DNA of 64,000 nt from Plenodomus lindquistii (lineage: Eukaryota; Ascomycota; Dothideomycetes; Pleosporales; Leptosphaeriaceae). The notes beneath the pieces were generated by a model that saw only the letters and a list, made by a program, of their open reading frames with translations, was not told the DNA's origin and searched no databases. The DNA lies in assembly GCA_025504975.1 (NCBI GenBank), contig JANUWI010000015.1, forward strand, positions 434,001-498,000, read 5' to 3'. This document shows, piece by piece, positions 32,529 to 44,484 of this stretch; within the stretch, counting starts at the first letter, position 1, and each line of letters starts with the position of its first letter. Position numbers and translations under genes: made by a program.

Positions 32529-34354
32529 CTAACGTTTGGCAGGTTTGACCTTGACCATGAGCGGAGTCTTCTGCCAAACTAGGAACACCTTCTGGGCGGT
32601 CCACTCTTTGCTCTCAGGGCACAATTCGAAGTCAAAGTTGTAGAAGAGCTTGCTCAGGATCAGACGCATCTCGTGTTTCGCCATGCTAGATTGGAGATTA
32701 GCACGGTGACATTCGCGTTATTGGGGGAAAACTTACTTCTTGCCCACACAATCTCTCGATCCAAATGAGAATGGCTGGAATGCGGTGCGCTCATCATTGG
32801 CGAAGCGTTCATCACCAGTCCATCGCTCCGGAATGAAGTCATTCGGCTGTTTGAACATTTTCTCTGACCGGTAGTTTGCCCAATGTGGCGATCCAACGGT
32901 GGTCTATTTTGTGGTCACAGTTAGCTGTCAAGTCTCTTGAAGAGCCCGATCTGGTGTTGGCCTACCTGTGGGGGAACGTAGAGATCGCATATGGTGCTGC
33001 CCTGCGCGGTAGTACGGTGGGGGAGAGCAGACGGTACCGGTGGGTACATGCGAAGGCCCTCATTGATACACGCGTTCAGGTATGGCAACCCCTGTAGGAC
33101 ATCCATAGAAATGTCCTCCGATGACGCGAAAGCACCACGGATCTCTTCCGTCAACTTTTTCAGTGCTGGTGCGCCGGCCGGTGAGAGCAGAATATAAGTC
33201 AAGCCGCTCAAGAGCGTTGCTGTTGTCTCGGTTCCGGCAGCCATGAACAACTGGGCATTGACAACCATCTCGTCCTTGCTCAAGCCGCGACCTTTGTCTT
33301 CAGCGTTCAAGACCAGACTCCAAATGTCCTCACCTTCAGACTCTCGGCCTTTCTCCAGCCGCTTGGCGACACGAGTGCTAGAATGGGTTTCATGTTCTTT
33401 GGCCAACTCATTAATCTTGCGTCCGAAGAGCAGAGTTATGATTGCTCCTGCGATAGGGTAGTACGAGTAGATGGCGCCTTTGAAGGCCGAGGCTTTGAGT
33501 CCGCCGAAGATCGCTGTTACCTGGAATCATGACGTTAGATAACGACAAGTCAGTTTGCTGGACACATTTATCACTCACTACAAACTTGTTAGCAATGGTA
33601 TGGTCGAGAAGGACATGTTAGCACGTACCCCAAGGATCATATTCCGCGTTGTCGAGCATGTGCAACGACTCGCCGAAGCAAAGATCGCCCATGACATCAA
33701 AAGTCGCAAAATTGAACACGCGAACCATGTCGACGTCCTTGCCTTCCTGCGCGCTATCTTGAAGAACCTGCACCAACTTGTCCGAGTACTTGGTGAACAA
33801 TGGTGACTGCTGCGCGAGTGCACGATCAGAGAATGCTGGCATAAACAACTTACGTTGTTTAGAATGCAGAACCGTGTCCGGTTGCGTAAGAACAGAATCG
33901 ATTCCGGGAAACAGGTTGTACCATTTCCAGTACTTGGGGGGCGGCGCGCCGGGGGCTGACTTTTGTCCGTGGCCGTAGATGTCGCGCCAGGCGTTGGTGC
34001 CCAAGAAACTCAGCTCATCGGGCGAGATGCGAACAACATCACCGTACTGTTCATGCAAACGGGCGGCGTATTCATGCGGAAGTCCACGCGCGGCGGCAAT
34101 GACATGAGGAAGACGTGTAAAGGCTGATAGTTTAGGTCCAGGAAAGCGACGAAGCGGATGCAGATAGATGCGGTAGAGACCTCGAAGGAAGAATCGAGCT
34201 ATCAACTACAACATCGTTAGTGATGATCCGTCCAAAGTTTTGCAATCGTAGTCCGTACGACGATGACCGCTATGCCTATCATCTGGGAGACTGATAGGCT
34301 CCGAATCAGAGTTAGGAAAGCGGGAGGCTCCTTTGTTGCAACAAGAATAGCCAT
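32529..34354 (-). CDS. cytochrome P450 monooxygenase
   Basis: Model: exons 34354-34259, 34205-33629, 33584-33579, 33513-32966, 32903-32737 and 32685-32529, 516 residues. The N-terminus has a membrane anchor (MIGIAVIVLIARFFL) and the proline hinge HPLRRFPGPK. Substrate-site helix: MAAGTETTATLL (about 317-328). K helix: NEGLRMYPPVPSALPH, with the E-x-x-R pair near residue 378. A PERF-like FIPERW follows, and the heme loop FSFGSRDCVGKN-MA places the cysteine thiolate near 461; the last intron splits this loop. It would be an ER-bound, NADPH-P450-reductase-dependent oxygenase; the substrate is unknown. No synthase or other pathway gene is adjacent. The 6-nt third exon is inferred from splice signals and the common PWVxxIF motif (see findings); skipping it leaves the frame intact. 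Confidence 0.88.
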
Positions 34355-36465
34355 GATGAACAGCGAAGATGTTGGTGGCTATGAGAAAGTCGTGGGGACG
34401 TCCGCCTTATGTACCACGTCTCAGACAATGCGGTCTCCAGTACCTTGACTATACGACTGTATGAAGATGTCATGGCCCAGTGTTTCCGGATCACAGGTAC
34501 CCTGGTCTGCCGGGCTCCAGAAGTATCTCGGAAGAGGATTTTGAAGGCATCCACTTCAAATCCTGCTAGCCTTGCATAGGACCAGGGCTGGAACTGCTTC
34601 CTAAGATAGCCAATCAGTACGGAGCTGTTTAAAATTGTCTCGGTACAAGCCACGTGTGTGACCGTTTTTCGTCTCCATACATATGGAACGATTACTAAGT
34701 GAGGCAGAGCTTACGATTGGACAAGTCCTCATGCGCATTGCATCGTGCGTTGGTTCCGCGTATCATACCTGGTAGTCGTATGACGTGTGGGGCGTCAGCA
34801 CCCATGTAATTTTCCGGCACGCTGCTGTTTCCGAGCATCCGGTTGGAACGTGCTGGTACTGGCCACCTGGGTGTCCCTGTACATACTCACGATAACATGA
34901 GATAGGCGAAAGTAGACGTCAAAACCTGATTTTGGATGTTACACTTGCACGACAACTCAGCGATCTTGCAGCCTCGGCTTGTGTTCCAGAGTCGCAAGAT
35001 TCCTCAGTTTGAGCAAACGTAGAGCCGATTACTTGTGAAAACAAAGCGTGCACAGTCGCCAGTCTTGTCCAGCGATACGTACAGGATATTTGCACGTCGG
35101 TTCACATCCCTGCCAGAGTTGGGCGGTTCAGACAGTCAGAATATCCCTCGTCTGAGTTGCTGAATTGTTGAACTCGATCTAGGATGCGAACGGGCGAGTA
35201 TCATGTGCAAAGACTAGACGCATCGGATCACACACTGGTGTGACTGGCCAGAGTCCGACCAAGACCATCTCGAGCAGTCCATTGCAGGCTCATCGCAGAG
35301 CCACAGGGAGATGCTGGTTGTCCTACTAACAGAACCTGTGCGTGGCTATTTCTATGCGCAAACAACACTGGAAGCCTCACCTTAGGGAACACAGTGTGCG
35401 TAGCACTAAGCATTAGCAAAACCTAAATACCGCCGTAGCGAAACTATGTACAAGATCTAGTCAACTCGGCTTACATGCCCGTTGAACGTCAACTTTTTGC
35501 CACTCTACATCTCAAACAGGGATATGAGCCGCGATTACCTCCTGTGATACCCTCGGAGGGGGCACTTAGGAAAAGAACATGAGAAGCATGGTGTTTAGAG
35601 GTTACGGGTGTTCAATGTTCGTGATCAGGGCTAATGTTAGTAGGATAACCATCCATGTGTAGGAGGACTATTAGCATCATCCAGTGCCCCACAGGGTCGT
35701 GGACACGGCCCAGTCTTTTAACTTCTGCCATCTGTGGATCGTTGGAAGATAGACAGTACTTGCCTCCAAGAGGCATGGTGATGCACATCGCCGTTATTTC
35801 TAGATCCCCAGATCGATGCGAACAAACCTTAATATACTCTTTCTCAACTCAGGCGTCTGGCAAAATCATGGTGATGAAGCTTTCGTGTGCGCCATCCAAA
35901 ATTCTGTTCGGCGTTACTCATGCGCTTGCTGTATTCGTCAACACGGACGGAAGACGTGCCTTCCGTTTAACGCCCCGGAGGAGGCTTAAAATTCTCCGAA
36001 CCAATGAGCGTTGCAGCCGTTTTGCACGTGAAAGTGGTTCGCGCTCATAATACTCACCCATTATAGACAGTAAACATTTGACAGTCACGTGCACGAGACA
36101 GAATCAATCGCAGAATCAATTGCTCTATCAAATCGCCAGCAGGCTTCGTAAAGTCAAGCGTGCCAGATCATAGCCCAGTGGCAAAGCACGTGACGATCAA
36201 AGCACCCTGGCGCTTGGGTACCTTGGGCGCAGAGGTATGGTGCTTGGAAGATTGAGCACGCAAGTTGGAGGAACGAAAGAGCGGTCGGGATCGAACATTC
36301 GTCATGCCAACTTCTCTACATTCGACTTCAGATTCGCAGGCTTGATATTGGTGGAATGAAATTCGATTCTCGTGCGTAAACGAGAAATAAGTCATATGCT
36401 CCACCCGTGACACAGCATAACGCAATCTGTCCATCACCGCACCGGTGACATCAGCGTGCGCAAAC
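34355..36465. other. gene-free stretch
   Basis: About 2.1 kb between the P450 start and the 3' end of the bestrophin-like gene. Open frames on both strands (longest 131 codons at 35655-36050) carry no signal, domain or splice partner. Confidence 0.5.
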
Positions 36466-37968
36466 TCAGTCGCCGCCGTCCCCAGTAGCAGGATTACCAC
36501 CGTGTCCGGCCTCGCCTTTCTCTGCGTCATCAGCTTCCGTTCGACGGTGACCATCCGCGTGCTGGGCCTTGGGGTGCTCATTGTGTTCCGACATCGGGTA
36601 ATGAAGACCTGGCTTCGCCGCCAACGCATCGCGAATCTCGTCGACAGACTTCTCAGCCCAGCCTGCACTGCTCATATGAGACAGTGGGTACAACGGTAGA
36701 TTAGCCTCATGGGCCACAAATTCGTCGCTCAGGGGAGGCGCGCGCGACATGATGATATCGATGTCTTTCCGGATCTGCTCGCAGAACGCGTCGAGTGGAA
36801 GATCATTCACATCATCGCCGAAGGGGTTCTCAATCTCGCGTCCGATAAGCGCGATGCCCAAGATGATGTAGGCGGCGAAGATGGATGCAGGGATAGTGAC
36901 CCAACCGAGGTTCTTGTACAGCTGGAATGGTAGCAGGAGGATGTAAACCCATGTGATTTGACTGATGGCGATGGAGTATGCGATCGGGAGAGGCGTGTTG
37001 AGGATGCGATCCGTTCCTGTGAGCACATCGTTCATCGTGGTGAGCGCATTGAGCGACTGGGTCTGATAGATGCTGACTTTGAAGGTACCATTGTCATATA
37101 TCGTCTTCATGTAAGCGGAGAGGTGGGACAGGATCTCGAGAGGCAAGTTCCCAATGGGTACACGAGCCTTCTTAAGAAGCTTGCGAGGGTTGTCTTCCGC
37201 CATTGGTACACCTAAAAAGTTTCCAGCAGTCTTGAAAGCGTTCTGCCTCTTGCGGACAGGCTGCTCCGCCGCCTTTGCGTATGTATCCAGGTGTCCAACG
37301 ATGTGCTCAAGGTCCTCGTAGTGCATCCCTGGCTCGAAGCGCAGCTTGTGTTTCAGCGCTACGGCGTAGGCTGAGATCAAGTTCAGGCAACTGATCTTTG
37401 CAAGCAAATCATTCTTTCCCGTGATAACATCTTTCGCATGGCGTTCGTCGGAATGGACCCAGATGAGTCGCGCGAGGTTTTGTGACACGAAAGCGAGTTG
37501 CGCCCAATATTTGCGACCCTCGTTGTAGCGCTCATAGGCAGTAGAGCTGCGGAAACTCAACGCCAGACCAACGACGAATCCGAGAACTGTGAGAAGTAGC
37601 TGGTTGATGCCCACTGTCAAGTCTTAGTGAATATTTCGCACATCAGGTTCGTCAAGCGCATACAGTCATGTACAAACTTGGAGATACAAGTGATCGCCGT
37701 TGCCCAACCACCGACAAAGAGTAAAGGTAGGATCATTTCCGGCGTGATCGACCCGTGAAGGCGCAAGAACATGGGCCATTTGGAGTGGTGATCGAGGTCG
37801 CGAGGCCCAACCTAGGCATGTTAGAGAAGATACACAGTCTTTCCACACGCTCATTGCACGTACAAAGTAATCGTCAAGGTCCTTGTCGGTGTCACGAGCC
37901 TTTAGCATTGGGCGCTGCGCTCGAGCGCCATTTGACACGGTCGAGGCAGTCTGTGATTTCTCCGCCAT
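36466..37968 (-). CDS. bestrophin-like anion channel (UPF0187 family)
   Basis: Three exons (37968-37864, 37811-37664, 37613-36466) with 52 and 50-nt introns give 466 residues. The ATG at 37968 begins MAEKSQTASTVSNGARAQRP. Family signs are FLRLHGSITPEMILPLLFVG in the first helix, KFVHDLGINQLLLTVLGFVV restored by splicing, and the signature LALSFRSSTAYERYNEGRKY. Later helices appear in WVYILLLPFQLYKNLGW and IFAAYIILGIALIGREIENP, followed by FGDDVNDLPLDAFCEQIRKD. Fungal and bacterial members are thought to form oligomeric anion channels in the plasma or organelle membrane. The C-terminal tail is long, hydrophilic and His/Asp/Gly-rich. It marks the left conserved flank of the accessory island. 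Confidence 0.9.
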
Positions 37969-39552
37969 TTTGGACGACTTCCTGTCGATTCTCTGAGGCC
38001 AAAGACGGGATTTTGGAGTTGGTCCTGTGCCTGGCCGCCGCGGGTACACTACATATTTCAAGTGCTCGCGCTCGCGTGCCCCTATCACCTAGCGCCCGTG
38101 CTGGCAATTTTCGCTGCCAATCGTGGCCTTGCATTTAAAGGTGCGTTTGACATGCCGCGGTGGCGTTCTTGTGTCCGGTTCTCGAATTGCGGAGGTTCTG
38201 TAATGAGATAAGTCACGATGCGCCAGACCAATCGATCGTTGTCGCGTAGCGGGAGCCAAATCACCCACACTCAAAGAGGGTGAGGCCGCCTTGGCGCTTC
38301 AGTCTTCGGGCTTATTGTTACATTGGTGCAACAGTAAAGTGAGCGGTGCGCTGGCGATTTCATGAGTTTGCGCGCAGTTCATCGTGTCATGGCGTGTCGG
38401 CGCATCGCACGCTTGTCATGGGAAGGGTTTGTGTGTCATGTTCGTGCCTGTGTGTTTGATAGCAGCAGGTTCTGCGCTCACGCAGGAATTTATGCTCCTG
38501 CACTCAGCTGAAGACATCGCTGCAGGGCCATTGATGCAGTGGATGGGGGCCGGGGCCCCATCATGGGGTTGCCAGAGGACGTGGGCCGAGAACACAAACA
38601 CAGGGGGTGGAAATTTCAAGCTTCGAATGTCAACGCCTTGTTTCGCTCGCTTGGCGAGCTTGGCCGTGCGCACCGAGTCGAGCAAACACACTGCGTGTTC
38701 ATTGCTGATCGCGTCAGTGGCAAGCACGTGCGTGATCAACGGACCGTTTCTTACTCGATGATGTATCACTCTTGTGGCGTCTGACCTTGAAAAAGGATAT
38801 TGCGAGGCATGATGATCACGTGCCCGTTCTACCCCAGCCCAGAAGTCTTCGTTCCAACTTGATATTCCGACCAGGGGACCTTCATTAGCAGATTTCTCTC
38901 CCACAATACCACTGTGCTACGCCAGCAGTGCCCGTTTGTGACCTCGACGCTGACACTTAATGAGACTTCATCTCACACGAACATCTTCATTGATCTCCAG
39001 TCTGCAATGGCTAGCCCAGACCCCTGCCCTACTTGGCCTTCCATCATTGTCGGCCAGCGAGCAAAAGATAACAGATTTGGCGGGCCTGTCGCGATTCAGA
39101 AACATTGATTTACTTCGTAATCATATATTCGCCAAATCGCATTACACGGCCAAGCATCGCTCTTCTCATCTTCGAGAAGCGCTAGTCAGTCAGACCCGAA
39201 ATACACACGAAGATGTCGTTCGTACAAACTAAAGGATTGTTGCTGATGGCCGCAATAGTGCTAATCTACATCGACCTAAGCACCAACATTGCGTGTCAAT
39301 AATCAGGGGCTAATGACAACTTGACACTTCACCCGGATACCAGCCCTTGAAGCAATACCGTTCAGTAACTAAAAAACCAGAAGTACATGGTACGCAGTAC
39401 AATGCCCCGGACAGGCTTCCGAGAGTGGAGTACAGTATGGTTGAAAAGCTAATTCAAATTATGTTCGCGTCGCCTCTGCCGGCTGGGGTCAAATTCTTGT
39501 CGTCCTCGCCCCGTCTTCCCTTTCTTCTTCTAAAGGCAGTAGTAACTGGTCG
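37969..39552. other. gene-free stretch
   Basis: About 1.6 kb between the bestrophin-like gene and the first decayed core-family copy. No supported gene. The copy may extend a little into this stretch, since Lys/Arg-rich coding-like sequence continues on the minus strand to about 39470. Confidence 0.4.
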
Positions 39553-41185
39553 CTATCCACTGGAATGCAAGCTGCTTGAAGAGTGTGTAAGCAACCTATG
39601 TGGGATAAGGAGATACTGTTCCATCTCTCCACTCATGATACAAGCTTCTACACGACTCAGGCGCTGTGTCAATGACTCGGCAAGCACATCTACACGTTGA
39701 GCATACGTCAGATGTGCCAATTCGACCGACTGCTCGAGGACCACTAGATCGTTACAGTGAAACGACTTCGGACCCTGAAGGTGCAACTGCTGGCATAGCT
39801 TGGCAACCTCTCCATGCTGTAATCTCCAGAACATTTGCTGAATACGGGACGGTGGCTTTCAGATATTGCGTTCCATCATGCTATTCTTCAACTTGAGAAC
39901 GAAAGGCATCATCTGTGAATCGTCCAACGGAATGGTCGCGTCATCCTTGGGCGATGCAGATATCCACTCGAGTACGGTAGTAGCTCGCATTGCTTCGTTG
40001 TGGGCTGAGAAGCTGAGACCGGACGACTTTATTGGGTATATTGAAGGGCGAAAACCATCGCACCTCTTCCGTGTTTCGATGCTCTTCGCCCATCCACTTG
40101 AGTAAGATTGAGAGCGGACGTGCACATCCGACGTTTGGAGCCCTGCTCCTCTCGTCCTTTCTCGATTTTGTGTGCCTTTAGAACACTCTGCGACTTCGAT
40201 TTGTTCGAGGACAATGAAGCATGTGGTACCTGCTTCGTATCATCCATAGACTGCAACCTCGGTGAATGTCTGGAATCGACAGCTGAAGAATTTGGCGAAA
40301 GCACCGCACTCATCTCATGAAATAAAGCATAAAGCTCCGATTCCTTCTCGAAATCATACTCAGGGTCGTCTCTGGGATGGTCTGTAGGCGTTTGCCGATC
40401 CAGGTCATCGAGATGTTTACCATACGCCATGGCAGACGATAGTGCACATTGTGCCGATGGGGCACAGACTGCACCGCTGTCGGGAAGGTCTCGGTCGTCG
40501 CCACTAGCACTACGCGTACTCTTGGATTGAATCATAAGATGGCTAGCTGGCAGAATATCGTCATTGGTTCCGAAATCAGGGGGATGTCTGGGGATGTCAG
40601 TTAATGTTGTGAATCGAAAGAAAATGCTTCTTACGAAAGAGCTCCCAGGAATGGTCGACTAGCATGCAGAGCGTCGATATTATGCAGGGACTGAGCCTGC
40701 CTGCATATTGCCAGGTGGCAAATTTCATCCCATGTCTTGTCCGCCGCAGAGCCGCAATGCTGCGTCGTCGCATTCATGTCGGTGCCGATGCGATCACTTG
40801 CACCGTGGAGGTCGGTCTTCCCCAACCTGGGACCATGTTGAAGCATATACGGTTCCCACAGCTGAGTCGAGTAGACTGCATCCCAAGATTTAGAAATTTC
40901 TCGCGGGCCACTGATAGACATACCGTGGTCTGCGTACTGCTCGTCCATTGGTGGCTCGCGACTAGGAGAGGACAGACAGTCAAGCCCGACTACTATTGCA
41001 GTATCCTCTTCCCGCGTGGTACAACACTTACTCTGAGCGTGCTCTGTTTTCATCGTGTTTGGGGGAAAGAGCAGGGTATGATCGAGAGGTTGTGCGCCCC
41101 GAAATTCGACAGGAAGATCCAAGAAGGAAGGGCTGCTTTCGACTTTGCTAGACAAGCCGTGCTTGCTTAGGTCGGAGTTAGTCAT
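39553..41185 (-). pseudogene. core-family copy A, frameshifted
   Basis: The first exon (ATG at 41185, MTNSDLSKHGLSSKVE) joins across a clean 47-nt intron (40634-40588) to a Ser/Asp-rich exon with KSQSVLKAHKIEKGREEQGS. Further down, two diagnostic pieces of the core lie in different frames only a few bases apart. VPYSANVLEITAWR (39857-39809) matches the FYPEHVLEAVAWK element of copy D. KLCQQLHLQGPKSFHCNDL, then AHLTYAQRVDVLAESL and MEQYLLIPHRLL (39800-39580), match its CQQLHIHG, GERIDMLAQV and YHLLVPHQL. Dropping one G near 39808 would align them without a gap. The upstream reading also changes frame near 40030-40125. No canonical intron repairs this. I read it as a decayed paralog; the exact 5' end is uncertain. 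Confidence 0.6.
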
Positions 41186-42566
41186 GTCGACCGCTTCGTG
41201 CAGTGCTTGTTTTCTAAGCCGGTGTAATCGCAAGGCAAGAGGAGGGTGGTCTGTGTGGTATCAAACCAGCGTGTCCACTGTCGAGGCAATTTGCGTTGGG
41301 ACTTGATCACTATATTCAGATTCGCGAGTCGTGGCATTAATTTTGTGAGTTGTTTATCGCGGCCCTAGGGAGACTTTTATACTACGCCGCCAAGGACTGG
41401 GGTATGATATATTCCACACTCATGTGTTGGCTACGTGAATATTCCAACGACGCTACTACCGCACTTCACCAACATTTCGAACACGCTAGTACCACAGTAC
41501 CATGTCGAGGGATAAAAGTCGCACTGGAGACTGGTACTAGCGACTGAACTCTTTGATAAGGGCAGCCATTGCCGCAGGCCAAATCCCTCGAGAAGCAGAA
41601 GATCGAGATCAACCGTGTTTGTGTCAGTAGTTGGATCTGCGTCTGTCAAAGTATATACACAGCTACTTGGGAGCTGTTTGCCTCTTCACTCCTGCGGCTG
41701 GAAAGATATCTTGAAGGATTCGAAATGCTGAGAAATTGGTCCGAAGGCTTCATCTGTTGGAGCGGCTCGATTAAACACCCGATAGAAGCGAATTGCTGAG
41801 ATGCGCAATCGACAAGCGGTGGCAGTATCACGCGCCTCGACATCTAATTGCGCATGCGCAAGTCCTGCTCCGACGAGAAGCCACAGTAAAGATGGCATAA
41901 CACATCATACCCAACTCCTGTCCAATCTAGAGATTGTCGTTCAGGCACGACAGTGTTGGGATAACATTTCCACTCATTTCAAAATTTTCATTCAACAATG
42001 AACTAGGTCCAGAGAAATGCAAGGCCTAGCAGACGGTGCATGCACTGCATCAAGATACGTTATACTCATTCAGGTTCCTTGAAATTCAATGTTCGTCAAT
42101 GTAAGGGCGTGACATACTCATCGAAATCTCAATTGCGAACACTCAGAGCTGATTTGTGGTGACATTATCATACTGCTATAATCTCATCCTCAGATGTTTA
42201 GTAGGACTATGACCAAGATAATGATCACGATTCTAAATCTCTTGCAAAAGTGTTACCGTTTGTCATTTTGGAATGCAAGTGAAACAATGGAGTTTTCCAT
42301 CAAGTGCTCTTCTGCAAATCGTCATCGCTCGTGCATTGCGGTCCTATTTTCGAACTCTTTTCTTTGCCAATGTGAGCATTTAGTTTTTCGAAAATCAAGA
42401 TACCCAGTGCCCTAAGCTGACGGACGTGCCGATAGAACACACATCAAGGCCTCGCTAAAGTCTCAACGACTTCTGCCATGATCTACGCCAAAGCCCACCA
42501 TCCACAATCGTTTACAACGCATGCCCGGGGCCCATTCAAGGTTATGTACCATGTGTATTAGACACT
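41186..42566. other. gene-poor stretch between copies A and B
   Basis: About 1.4 kb. It holds only one weak candidate, at 41686-41898. No repeat or transposon was recognised. Confidence 0.4.
41686..41898 (-). CDS. possible small secreted protein or fragment
   Basis: The frame opens with ATG at 41898 and MPSLLWLLVGAGLAHAQLDV, a textbook signal peptide with an AHA|Q cleavage site. Some 50 residues follow (EARDTATACRLRISAIRF and on) to a stop at 41686. A second minus-strand frame downstream (41649-41431) has several cysteines, but no canonical splice pair joins the two in frame. Either this is a 70-residue secreted peptide, a broken gene, or a chance hydrophobic start. Confidence 0.28.
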   Translation of the reverse strand: MPSLLWLLVGAGLAHAQLDVEARDTATACRLRISAIRFYRVFNRAAPTDEAFGPISQHFESFKISFQPQE

Positions 42567-44484
42567 CTACTTGTGAATCTTCATGCGCTTTCCAGATTCC
42601 AGCGCCTCATCGCAATCGCCATCGTGGTGCTTACGTTTGGTTGGCGAAGCTGAGAACAACCGAAATGGCGAAAGTGATATATTATCCATGGGCTCTTCTA
42701 CTGACGAGTGCATTTCTGTCAAGTCCTTCATCGGTGTTGCGGCTGTCATGAAAGACATGGTCCCGAAACCGGTAGTTGCATTTACTAGACGATGCGAATT
42801 TCCAGGTGCACAAGTATGCTCATACGTTGGGCCTGAAAGATCAGTTAGGGAGAACTCAGCCTGTCCTAGATCATTTGTAAAGATATTCCAGTCGAGGTGA
42901 TTGAAGTTGGGATCAAATTGGTCAAAGCTTGCATGGCGGCTAAGATCTGTCTGCCGGAAGGGCCTTCGGACCTGTGTGCATCTGCAGTCGCGTCCGATTT
43001 GTCGTAAGTCTGGTTGAAAATTGTGATCTCGTTCGGCCTCGTGGGCAAGGATTGATCACTGATAGACACGTTCGCTGCACTGTGCAGGGCATTGACTCGG
43101 TGGTCTATTCAATGTCAGCTTGAGCCGCTGCAGCGCCTTTGAGTTCTCTACACACCTGGTATTCGCAGTTCTTTGTCGTGGTTCTGAACATGAGATGGCT
43201 CGGTCATTGAGAGCTTCTTTTTTGAGCTTAGAGCGGCGGGGGATTTTCGAAGGACCCGGTCTCTGTGGGGCCTCTTCTGTGTTGGTAGCTTTGTTAACTG
43301 CTTTGCCGGATATTTCATATTTTGCGTCGTCTGTCGCTTTGGCTGATGCTTTTCGCGAGAGACCTGAGCGCTGGACTGCGCAAGGACTGGTCCGCTGTAT
43401 TGCTCCCACTCTGCGGTAACCTCTGCACGCTTATCGTCTGCGTCGTTCTCAGTGTTGTCATCTTCAGAGTTCTCAACTGTATTTGGCACTGATCGTTAAC
43501 AATGAATTTAATTGCCGTTGAGCAAGGAGCACTTACCAATGAAGTCTTCCCCTCGGCATTCCGGTTGCCCTGCCGTAATGTGGTACTGTCGGCCATCGAT
43601 GTCGACACGGTTGGTTTTACTACGACTGAGCAGTGCTCCGGGACTTAGGAGATACTCGACAATTGTACTTTTGCCACGACAAAGGAGGTCACCAAAATGA
43701 TCCTTGCTGTGGCGAAATGTCGCAACAAGCAAGTCGATTCGCTCATAAAACATGAGGTCCTTGGACTCGAATTATCGCTCAAGGAGTGAAGCATCTAAGC
43801 AATGCATCGCTTCGGGCCCTTCTGTATGGAGGCGCTTGCATGTTTCCTAACATTCGTTTAGTATCTTTTCATACTTCCGTTTCGCAGTAAGAAACTCACG
43901 ACAATCCTCCAACAAAGGGCCTCGACCCAGTGTCGTGGGTAGTAATCGTTCTGGAGCGTTAGTCTTTCTTTCTCTCCACCCCATCGGTTGATGACCTTAT
44001 CTGAAGGCCGCTTTTTGACGATGTCTGTCAAGTTAAGAGCTGCGTTCATCAAACTCCTGACGTAAGAAAATTTTTCGGCATTGTTTCGCAGTAAAGTGCG
44101 ATCGTTCACAGGGGGCTTTCAGTCAGGCGCACCTACTCCATGAGCCGCTTCCTGTTCACTCAAAAAGTGCAGACCCTCCTCCTGGTGGATAGGTGGCTCT
44201 GGCTCACGAATACCTTGGCCGGCCTCATACAATGATGGAGCAGGCTGGCCATTTGCCATTAACAACCTTGGTTTGACTTCGGCGAGAATGGCGTAGGTGA
44301 TTGGCTGCTGCTCAGAGGACCCAGATCCCAGTGTGTTCTCGGCAATCTTGACGGTGTCCTTGCCGCGGCCAGGCTGTGATGTCTTGTTGGCGGATCTCCT
44401 TGTCTTCTTGTTGCTTGCTGGCTGCTTCGATGACGTCGCGATTGCCGAAGTTGTGGGCTGTTCAGTGATTATCGCGCTGATCAT
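42567..44484 (-). pseudogene. core-family copy B, in-frame stop in the core
   Basis: Coding-like sequence runs from ATG 44484 (MISAIITEQPTTSAIATSSK), through NKKTRRSANKTSQPGRGKD, to a Lys/Arg-rich C-terminus (SASPTKRKHHDGDCDEALES and GKRMKIHK, stop at 42567). The core is clear: NDYYPRHWVEALCWRIV, then a 59-nt GTGAGT intron, ETCKRLHTEGP, LDASLLER-stop-FESKDL, FYERIDLLVATFRHSK and IVEYLLSPGALLS. It aligns without gaps to copy D, with TAA (43774-43772) where D has Ser in LEQSFDSSSL. FRHSK is shared with the intact protein at 2611-4984. A good GTAAGT intron follows GEDFI. Two other junctions (near 44110 and 42950) do not splice in frame with canonical sites. The nuclear-signal-like tail resembles those of copies C and D. 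Confidence 0.6.
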
